Source: Scleroderma bovista (lineage: Eukaryota > Basidiomycota > Agaricomycetes > Boletales > Sclerodermataceae). Taken from it: 64,000 nucleotides of DNA. The stretch is from the NCBI GenBank assembly GCA_037178675.1, contig JAYMGJ010000734.1, positions 1-64,000 on the forward strand. The letters are read 5' to 3'. The notes beneath the pieces are model-generated. The model had not been told where the DNA came from and ran no database searches. It saw only the letters and a list, made by a program, of their open reading frames with translations. Position 1 is the stretch's first letter, and each line of letters begins with the position of its first letter. Position numbers and translations under genes: made by a program. Below, piece after piece: positions 55,781 through 64,000 of this stretch.

Positions 55781-58496
55781 ATGACGACACGACCGATTCC
55801 TGCTTCGCCACCTGGCGGCCGCGTTCTTCACCCTTCCATCTCAATGCCAGACTTTTCCACCACTCCAAAGTCCGAATTTTCAAGGCGAGTGCTCAGGCCG
55901 CCTACGAGCCCAGGGAGCCCATCTTCTGTGGATCTACAACAGCACATCTACAACTCCTTGCTCGAATCGCGAACAGCTGACATTTCCCTCCATGTCAGAG
56001 GAACATGGGAGGCAGTATACAAACTTCATAGAGTAGTACTCATCCAGTCTGTGAGTACTTCTATTATACAACGACTGTCCTCCTAAGCGCTCATACCCAC
56101 CCCAGGGATTCTTCAATTCACTCTTCACTGCTGGCTTTCTTGAGTCTTCGCCTACTCTGTGCAGCAGTTTATCAGGAACTCAGGACATCGACATCGTCTT
56201 TGACGATCGGAATATTACCCGCGCAGGTACGTGAGTTACCTCTGGGTCACTTCCTGTCTCCTGATCCCGCAGTCCAGCCTTCGAGTACGCCACCAATCAT
56301 CCGACCTATCGCTTGTCCTGACCAGAATTGCAGAGTATGCGTTTCCCGTTTGTATGGCGGTGGACCACCGTTGCATGTTTGTCCCTCCTTGATTCCGACG
56401 CGTACACAACCTCTCACACCGTCGTTCACGTCTCCCGCACCGTCTTCTGACGTTCCAAATGGACATCACCCAGCGGGCCCTCGATTCCTCTTGTCCTTGC
56501 TTGCAACGGCAGTCTACTTGTCTATCCCCACAGTAGCATCCCAAGCCCTCGGTAGCATCTTCGCCACTGTAGGGCCATATACAGTCGTACAATATCTCCG
56601 TTTTGCCACGGGCATTCCGATCGAAGTGTCAGATAATAATGAGCCAGAGGCTGCTGTCGGTCTGGACAAGATCGCTACCCTGCTGCACTCCGGAAGTAGC
56701 ATACACTCCACACTTGCATCCCACGACACGGCTAAGATTGAACCACTAGACCTTGCCGACAAACTACACGACCTGGCTGTACAGAAAGAAGACCCTGCAG
56801 AATCGGATGGGGAATCGGAACCTGATGGCCCGCAGAAACACACCCCATGCTTTAACTATGGCGCTTTGTCAGACAAGATCGGCGAAGCCGCTGTATGCTG
56901 GTTGGTGAGATGGGGCCCAGATATGTTTGAATACGAGAAGGCATCAGCTAGGCATGACTTTCCTAACACTGTTTCCGTACCCCCTACGCCCAGGAGAAGA
57001 GCAGAGACGATGCCATCACGGCCTTCGACGACGGAAGAAATGCCCCTGTCCGCCCTTCCTTCTCGTGTACCGGTCATATGGGCTAAGGGCGGGCTGAGTT
57101 CAAAATGGATACGGGAATTGATATCTTCCGATGCTTTGTTTGTGAAGGGAGAACGCGAAAGATATGACCTAGCGCGAGCCGTAGTCGAGTTTCGAAGGAG
57201 ACAGGGTATTGACGAGGACGAAGAAAAGGACTGGGAAATCATGTTCCGTGAAGGCATCTACTATGCCAACATGGTATTGGTTCACTTCTTATTGTTTATG
57301 TTCAATAACTCATATTCAAAACTAACTTTCAGCCAATAGAAGATATCATTGCAATATCGCAGGATATATCCCCTTCAACTGGCCGACAATTCGTTCCTAC
57401 ACCAGCCTTGCAAGCAGCACACTGGAATCAATCACTCTTACGTTGCCAAATCATATCGAAGCCCACTACGAGGCCGCCATCCCCGCCGCCATCCCCACCT
57501 CCGCGTGAGAAGGAGCTGGGGATATGTCTCACTACAGCCGAAATCCTCTCCCGACTTTCTCCGTCAGATCAATCCCATCCCCTTGATGAAAGAGAAAAGG
57601 TCTACTACCCCGTTGCTATTGACTCTTCCACGAGATTCGGGGACAGCAGTGGTCTCGAAGGGGCATCTATGGATGAACTCTTTGACCCCCCTGCTCCTCT
57701 CTCTGATAACAAGACAACCCCCCGCGTTCCAACTTCCGAAGCCAATTTCTTCGGACTTCGGGCAGAGAAGAAGACAGCCTCTGAGTGCATCGCTACTGAC
57801 ATGGCAGGTAAAACTCGATGGTCGCCATATCCCCCTTACCGCTTTGCGGTTGAATTCTGGGACATTGATTCTCTCAAGGAAAAGTCCCGTCTCCATTCGC
57901 ATACGATCTGGTACGCTGGTAGCCTGTACAACGTCTATGTCCAGGTGGTGCGTAAGAAGGGTACTCAGCTTGGGATATACCTTCACCGTCAATCGAACAT
58001 CGACCCTATACCGGGTGCATCTGCCCCCGTGCAGGTGCTCCGAGAACGCCATCACAACAGAGCGCCATCATTTCCACACACTATCCCTTGTTCCATATCT
58101 TCATCAACAATTCATTTCTCGCCTTCAATACACCCACCTTCTCGGAGCGTCACTCCCAGCTCGGCTAGCTCAGCACCACATACATCCATTGCTGCCCATC
58201 AATCGTCGGGTAACTCGATTCCCTTAACGGCGGCACCTGTTGCCCCTCCACAGCCATACAGAGACCCGAGACCGTCTGTGTCTGCCTACTTCTCTATGTC
58301 GTGCTCGAGCTCTACTGGTTCCTCCATCACGCGATTCACGAGCGTTCCTGACGTGTTTTCGGTCAGCCAGAGTTGGGGCTGGAAGTCGAGTTCGCTGCGT
58401 GCGGATGACCTGGAAGACGATGGGCAAGTGAAACCGTCTGCCCCTGCGTCCAAGATGATCAGTTTGAGGGCTACTGTTGTCCTTGGCCTTGTCTAA
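55781..58496 (+). CDS. BTB/POZ domain protein
   Basis: Five exons (55781-56050, 56106-56226, 56278-56284, 56334-57273, 57333-58496) give 833 residues. The third exon is seven bases. It is needed because the BTB helix ITRAAFE must be joined to VCVSRLYGGGPPL, and any direct join meets stops. The BTB fold occupies about residues 45-240: ADISLHVRGTWEAVYKLHRV, GFFNSLFTAGFLESS, and LLATAVYLSIPTVASQALG. The C-terminal half is Ser/Pro-rich and disordered, with a conserved-looking block WSPYPPYRFAVEFWDIDSL and YNVYVQVVRKKGTQLGIYLH. The layout resembles germ-cell-less-type fungal BTB proteins that may act with cullin-3. The exact function is unknown. It shares a 71-bp divergent promoter with TRAPPC5. 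Confidence 0.85.
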
Positions 58497-58990
58497 AAGT
58501 GTGTGCAGAATATTTGATCTGGTATGTCCCTCTTGATTACCCTGGATGCTATTACGCGCTTGCTGCACTGTATGTACGTATAGATACATGGATGCAACTT
58601 ACGAGTATCTCCTGACCTGTAATTTGCACATATACTATCAGCCTTAGGTTCTTCGGCAAACCTTCACACCCTCTCACAATTGCCAACGTGTCCGCCCGCC
58701 CAGGACGCGTGTGATACAACTCGGATACCGTTGCATCTCACCTTGGCTGGGTCTATTCTGCAATTGAAATGGCAAGGAGAAATCAGCTGCTGACCGCCCA
58801 CAACGGAGACACCTATAATCAAACGGTGTGCACTACCTGTCAAAAGCAGGGTGTTCGGGCGACAGGGATGAGGGCAAGCGAAGACGTGCATGAGAATTGC
58901 TCCGGGAGAGAGTGGTTGATGGCGGTCCGACGGCCCGCTAAAGAAAAGCAGACACTTCTTCCCCACGACTTGGTCTGACAATCCTATTCA
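58497..58990. other. Intergenic region
   Basis: About 490 bp between the BTB gene and the cullin-repeat gene. No gene is supported. It serves as the presumed terminator of the former and promoter of the latter. Confidence 0.5.
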
Positions 58991-60004
58991 ATGTCGAAAG
59001 TACAGACAGAGCCAGCTGCATTCCTCCCGCCCATGGGTAATCCTTCAGCGGGCAGCGCCAATCCCTCTGCCTCGCTGTCCGCGTTATGGGGCTATATTCT
59101 CCCCGCGCTCAACCATATAGCCCGTGCGCCGACCAACACTCCCGAGAAGGCCCCCGCCATTGACCTTGCATACCATATGGGCATTCACACCGCGACGTAC
59201 AACTACATTACAACAGCACCTGACCTTCCAGTCCCCGCCTTCCCGCTTGGGGCGCCTGCTAGCAACAAGGAAAGACAGACGGACTCGACGGGGATGGACT
59301 TGTACCTGCACCTGGACAAGTTTTTCACTGATCACGCGCGGGAGCTGCTTCTGGGTGCGCCAGAAGACGACACGACTCTGGTCCAGTACCTCATTCCGTG
59401 TTTCAAGCGCTATGCGGTCGGCGCGCACTCCATCAACCGCCTCCTTAACTACGTCAACAGGCACTACGTGAAGCGAGCCGTCGACGAGGATAAAGGCTGG
59501 CTCACGCTCGGTGACATGCTCGACACAGTTGCCAGGTCCATTCAAGAGGGACGCACGCGAGAGCAGATCGCCCAGAGGCTGAAGGAAAAGCGCATGGACG
59601 AACTCAAGAAGTGGGGCTATGAGGTTGGTGGGCCGCCAGAGAAGCTCGCGGAGGCGGAGTTGTGTGCGGAGGCTGCGAGTTCTTTGGATCGTGTCGTCCC
59701 TTTGCACGCACTGGCTCTGCGCCGGTTCAGGACCGAATTCGTTGAACCGTTGTTGGCAGCTCCGAATATGAAGGGGAAGAGGAGGCGACCTGGTGCACCG
59801 CCCGTCAATGGGTCCAAGAATAATCTTCCCAAGGGCAGACTGGCTCGTGCAGTAGAAGAATTACTAGGAGTTCAAGGTGGCGATTCTGAACAGCGACGTG
59901 GTCTGGCTACTGACCTTGCCGCGATGCTACGCGTTGTGGGCGTCCAACATATCCATCCTATGCGGAAAAAATTGGACAAATTTCTGGCCGTCAACCACCA
60001 GTGA
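58991..60004 (+). CDS. Stand-alone cullin N-terminal-repeat-like protein
   Basis: A single uninterrupted exon of 337 codons, unusual in this intron-rich window. The sequence resembles the N-terminal cullin repeats that bind Skp1/BTB adaptors: LWGYILPALNHI, then AYHMGIHTATYNYITTAP, MDLYLHLDKFFTDHARELLL and, most telling, HSINRLLNYVNRHYVKRAVD followed by EDKGWLTLGDML. The remaining part (KEKRMDELKKWGYEVGG, LHALALRRFRTEFVEPLL, GRLARAVEELL) is helical. There is no cullin-homology domain, no RING-binding part and no neddylation site, so it cannot be a complete ligase scaffold. It may be a regulator or a derived paralog. The family assignment is by pattern and moderately sure. Confidence 0.65.
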   Translation: MSKVQTEPAAFLPPMGNPSAGSANPSASLSALWGYILPALNHIARAPTNTPEKAPAIDLAYHMGIHTATYNYITTAPDLPVPAFPLGAPASNKERQTDSTGMDLYLHLDKFFTDHARELLLGAPEDDTTLVQYLIPCFKRYAVGAHSINRLLNYVNRHYVKRAVDEDKGWLTLGDMLDTVARSIQEGRTREQIAQRLKEKRMDELKKWGYEVGGPPEKLAEAELCAEAASSLDRVVPLHALALRRFRTEFVEPLLAAPNMKGKRRRPGAPPVNGSKNNLPKGRLARAVEELLGVQGGDSEQRRGLATDLAAMLRVVGVQHIHPMRKKLDKFLAVNHQ

Positions 60005-60116
60005 TACTTTAGCTATGACTCGGGTGTGCTACATAGAGTCTGGATCATGTACTTCTATGTTACTTTGGTGTTAGGAAGTGTTGCCATATGTACAGGATGC
60101 GCAATACCGAAAACAG

Positions 60117-61550
60117 CTATGGGTTGGGGCGCTGTTCCTCTGACTGGTCCCCTGTGTGAGGCATGCTGAGGAGTGTTTCCATATCCATACCAAGGGCACC
60201 GTCCGTGTTTTGCCCCCCGAATATGCCAAGGGTCGAGAAGTCTATCGTAGACAAGTCGAACGGCGTTTGCATGTGTTCGTTGCCTGGAACAAGCTGTGGT
60301 TGGTTGGCAAAGCTAGCCAGAAGTGATGCTGGGGAAGAAGAAACGTTTCCCCCTGGTGGCCCGTGGTGGTTCCCACTATTTCCTTGTTCACCAGGGGAGA
60401 CTCCTTGCATAGCGCCAAACACGTTTGTGTTATGATTGCCACCTTCGACAGTCAGAGCATCAAGAATCTCCATGCTAATATCGCTGGGCTTGGTGTCTTT
60501 AGTGTGTGAGCCATCACCTGCTGCAAGCGAGGTACTACCAGCATCAGTGGTGGTAGTGGGTGTGAATAGACCATCGCCCTCCGCCGACGCTGGATCATCT
60601 CTAAAAAATTCTGTCATGTTGGGCATTCCCATGTCGATGCTGTCCAAGTCGAGTTCGATCGGCTTGTCCGCAGAGCTACCCAACGATGTATTAATTCCAG
60701 TCATCATAGTCGGCGGGCTGTCGTCCACCGTCAAGTCAATATCCACATGTTGTGCTGATGCATTCGCGGCAGCAAACGCCGCCATGAGGTCAATGTCTGC
60801 GGTACTCGTTTGCCGTGCAGATTTGGGAGCAAGCGATACTGGGGAAGGAAGGCCCTTTGAGAAGATGGCAGCCTCCTTGGCCGTCATGCGCAAGGACGAC
60901 GAGGAGAGGTCAAGTTTGAGAGGGACCTGTGGTCTGTGAAGTGAGGACAAAGAAATTGCGGATTGGCGACGAGAGGGCATCATGAGTCCCGGAGGTGATC
61001 CCTGAACGGGTGTAGGAGGTGGTTGCATTGAAGTGTCCATATCAGAGATCAGGGAGGTGGTGGGATTCGAGCCGGATTGTGCCACCATAGCAGCCATTTC
61101 GGCCTCCCTAGCCCGACATTCCTCTCGTGCCAAGTCTCTTTTCAGGACAGATATAGCATGTAGCTGCAAATGGGGTGTTATGGTGGACCAAGGAGTTCGG
61201 GAGATGAGTGCGCACCAGACGGGTTTCGATTGTGTCGCATATCTGGTCGTACTTTTCTAGTTCACGCCCAAGCGATGCAGTGAGATTGCGGGGAGGGTAA
61301 GGAGCGTATTTGCGTATGCCACTAGTATGCACGAGAATCACGTATCATGTTAGTTAGTATCGGGGGTGAGCTCACAGTCTGCGTGTATCAGAATGAAAGG
61401 CGTATATCTGGCCAGTTTTCACCACTGCATCCTATGTCAGTGTTAGCATGCATGCAGACATGCATATCGAGCCAGAACCTTGAGACAGACGGCGAGGGCG
61501 TTGAGCTCAGGTTCCAGAATTGCCTTTGGTTTGGTGATGGTGTCTGACAT
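60117..61550 (-). CDS. Uncharacterised Ser/Thr-rich protein, possible transcriptional regulator
   Basis: Exons 61550-61460, 61424-61376, 61321-61216 and 61163-60117 join in phase to 430 residues. The first intron in this model is only 35 nt and is the weakest point. The N-terminal 150 residues look conserved and helical: MSDTITKPKAILEPELNALA, GIRKYAPYPPRNLTASLGRE, LEKYDQICDTIETRLLHAIS and VLKRDLAREECRAREAEMAA. The rest is low-complexity, with acidic Asp/Ile/Leu patches (HVDIDLTVDD, KPIELDLDSIDMGMPNMTEF, STIDFSTLGIFGG) like activation regions. I do not recognise a named family, and a nuclear coactivator role is only inferred. It is divergent from the ATG14/UVRAG-like gene with 138 bp between starts. 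Confidence 0.6.
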
Positions 61551-61688
61551 ATGTGTATTGCCAAGAAAGGAAGTACATACAGTGGGGCGGACGAGCACCG
61601 TGCGGGCAGCCTAAGCATATACGCCATTTGCACGTCTCCAGCCAAGCACAGTGCACACTCGCAACCCTGGAGCCAACGGACCAGGAGT

Positions 61689-64000
61689 ATGTCCACGGGT
61701 GCCCAAGATGCGGTACCTACGTCCGACTCGCCAGCCTCATATCATGCACCGGTGAGCAAGCTTTACGCGCAATGTGTTTTTGATTAATGGCTTCGTTCCT
61801 CTAGGAATACCTTGCGCGTCGCATTCGCCACATAACTGGCATCCAGATAGTCAACCTAACTCCGTTCCCTGTCCGGGATGCATTTGCAACTGCGCTCTCG
61901 CAGCCCGCATCCCTTTCCCAGTTCAACACCTTCGGGAACTTTTCCGACGACCTTGACCTGACCTTGCTCCGTAAACGATCCCGTCGAATATCTTCAACTT
62001 CGGTAAATACATTTAAGAGCCTTGCTATCGACGATATTATCGGTTTACCGGATGAAGGGAGGGCAGGTATGGAAGCGAAAGGTCGTCGCAAAGTTCAAGC
62101 ATGTCCAGCCTTGTCGGGTGCTCCGAATCCATCTCCGGGTTCTGCTCCTGGATATCCACCGACCCATCTAGCCGCAACTCTACATTTTGACCATTCCCAA
62201 CGTACATTGGAGAAAGTGATCCAGTCGCGCCTTGTGGAAACCTTCATCACAATCACCGTCCCAGAGCCCGTTCCCCCACCTTCGTCTGTTCCGCTCAACA
62301 CCAGTGCACACGCGAGGTCTCGTACTGACAGCGGCTCATCTCCTTCAGTGGTCTCTCCAGGTCATGCTCCGCCCTTGTCCAAAGCAACGAGATTGTCCCG
62401 GTCAGCAAGCGTAAGCGGAACTAAGGGGATACCCAACCGCGTCGGGGCATCTGTACTGCCATCGACGCTAGCGCGAAGAGTTCCACCTGTGCCCAAGGCG
62501 GCATCGTCTTCTTCCAGGCGGCCCGTCAAGACACATAAGCCATCGACTTCCGTTCCCTTACAGAGGAGCAAGAGCCAACAGTCTACTCTGTTATCGTCAG
62601 ACGTCAAGCCTCGACTTGTACCCAACTATATATCCTCTATCCACCACCCCTCGACAAACCCGATGTTCCCCATTGATCCCAACTCAAACGAATTTGCACC
62701 GCATACGAATCTGAGTGCGGATGGAATCAAAATTGAGCTTTGGACTAGGAACGACATGGGTGTCTCACTGGCGGACGCGAAGGGCAAGCAGAAAGAAGTT
62801 CCCGAGACCGGTAGTTTGTCTCCTGCTCCAGGGTGGAAACGTTTGGATGAATGGTCTGTAGCTCTGTCGGAATTGGTTCCACTGCCCGGTGAGGTATGTA
62901 AGTTACTGTACAATGTCTGTCTACTTGGCTTATCCCTGATATATGTTGCAAAGATTGAATATCGCCAGTCTCACTTGCCATCAAACACGCTAGTTGTGAC
63001 TTTTTCTACCTCTGGAGAGAGCTTTTATCTTCCCAGTTCTTCACAACCACCATTTTGCACACTGTCGCGTTCCCGATCGGTATCTCCGTCCGGCTACAAC
63101 ACAGACCCTGAAGCCGAGATTCGTAGATTCGATCGCGATATCCGGTCGATGCCAACCAATTCCGTACCCGCCTCCGATAGCCATTCGCGGCTAAGTCTGT
63201 CACGCAGAGTTCGGGGGACTACTACTGCAAAGACGGCAAGCTCACAGCAACTCCTTCAGTGCGGAATCATTCTTTCTCTTGCTGAACATTCATTTAGACA
63301 TACCATAACAGGCTCGCGACTCTGCAGGCCTGCATTCTGGACACAGAGGAGTCACTTCGTGCTGTCATTAAGGAGACCAATAAGCTACTGAGTGGTTGTG
63401 ATGCCATGATCTTGGTGTGTTGGCATAGACTCGCCTGACGGCTTAAACTCATCCCCGCCTTCATGGCACATGTGCTTCCTTACTCCGTTTGTCTTGTAGA
63501 ACCGGGAAGCCTCCGAGCGTGAGGTGCGCATCCAGGACCGACGAGCCGACACACGCGACATTGTGCAGCAAATGAATTTCTGTAAGCTTTTGATCCGTCT
63601 CGCTTGTTTTCTCACCCGACACGTGTCCCCGATAACCTATAGTGCGCGATGACATTACTTCCCGGCGGCAACGACTACAGGCACGAAGAGAGAACCTCAC
63701 ACTAGCAAAGACTCAGTATGCTACAGCTACAGCTGCCCTTGAAAACAGTGCCGCCGAGGTGACAGAATGGAGGCAAGTTTTGGCAAATGGTATGTATTGG
63801 CTGCAGTTTGACACTGGCATCGTTCTAGGAGCACCCTCGCTGCCCTTCGAAACCGTATATCCCCAATTCGAACATCTCTGGTCTCCATACTCTCCGCCAT
63901 ATACCCCATCGACCTTACCTCTCCTTCTGATTTGCTTTATTCGATCTTGGGCGTTCCTTTACCGATTCCCCTAAACGGAAATGAACCCGCGCCTCCGCTG
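61689..64000 (+). CDS. ATG14/UVRAG-like subunit of the Vps34 PI3-kinase complex (3' partial)
   Basis: The first exon is 61689-61751 and the second begins at 61,805. Further exons continue past the window end. The N-terminal block LARRIRHITGIQIVNLTPFP, SDDLDLTLLRKRSRRISSTS and LEKVIQSRLVETFITITVP matches the fungal UVRAG/Atg14 family. A Ser/Pro-rich insert and a C2-like stretch (ADGIKIELWTRNDMG, WKRLDEWSVALSELVPLPGE) follow. Next is a coiled coil from about 63,310 to 63,780 (LQACILDTEESLRAVIKETN, DRRADTRDIVQQMN, RQRLQARRENLTLAKTQYAT). The final visible part, ILSAIYPIDLTSPSDLLYSI, is the family signature before the C-terminal domain. The product would direct Vps34 in autophagy or endosomal sorting. 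Which of the two paralogs it is cannot be decided here. Confidence 0.8.

Noticed and set aside
1..64000. tRNA, rRNA, CRISPR or bacterial operon signals
   Set aside because: Both strands were scanned for B-box-like GGTTCGA patterns, regular short repeats and Shine-Dalgarno-spaced genes; the few B-box-like matches fall inside protein-coding exons and lack a cloverleaf.

Overview
This window is nuclear DNA of a filamentous basidiomycete, almost certainly an Agaricomycete. Genes are split by many 45-70 nt GT-AG introns. The conserved proteins look basidiomycete, and the accessory content (FunK1-type kinase, AT-hook DDE transposase fused to an exonuclease-like domain, copia gag, hAT, gypsy and KDZ-like remnants) is typical of mushroom-forming fungi. 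No bacterial, organellar or viral replicon signature was seen. All gene models below were spliced by hand from the sequence. Exon phases were checked for every model except the PARP gene, of which only the first four exons were phased, and the 3'-partial ATG14/UVRAG gene, of which only the first junction was.

Layout. 1-5,090: a truncated copy of an expanded hypothetical family, a GTC/GTG-rich stretch, and TAF12 on the minus strand. 5,094-9,518: an intact six-exon transposase-like gene whose embedded 3'-5' exonuclease domain has lost its acidic residues. 10,723-34,011: a dense housekeeping block with RVS167/hob1 (BAR-SH3), SDO1/SBDS, MFAP1, an RNA-dependent RNA polymerase, UMP1, a RanBPM/GID1-like protein, ISA1, a decayed cyclin C copy, RPN3, a PARP, an HMG-box factor and a class 1A dihydroorotate dehydrogenase. 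34,013-55,622: a repeat-rich island of about 20 kb. 54,835-64,000: TRAPPC5/TRS31, a BTB protein, a stand-alone cullin-repeat protein, an uncharacterised Ser/Thr-rich protein and the start of an ATG14/UVRAG-like gene that runs off the window.

The island is the most unusual part. It is bounded by two direct copies, about 0.9 kb each, of TRAPPC5 plus the 5' flank of the dihydroorotate dehydrogenase gene. The right copy is a complete gene. The left copy is truncated and carries a 7-bp frameshift. Inside the island are a complete FunK1-type kinase and a gag-only LTR element with perfect 5-bp target duplications. A 1,241-bp hAT element has inserted into that LTR element with a perfect 8-bp duplication. 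The island also holds a kinase fragment, a MITE-like element, and a large imperfect inverted repeat whose arms each keep a 130-codon reading frame. Further right are two LTR-like blocks in opposite orientation, a spliced gene of unknown function, and gypsy integrase and KDZ-like fragments.

Functionally the conserved genes are unrelated housekeeping functions: ribosome maturation, splicing, proteasome assembly and lid, transcription, endocytosis, Fe-S assembly, pyrimidine synthesis and vesicle tethering. Several sit in tight divergent pairs: TRAPPC5/BTB (71 bp), RVS167/SDO1 (101 bp), 60-kb-gene/ATG14-like (138 bp) and UMP1/RanBPM (213 bp).
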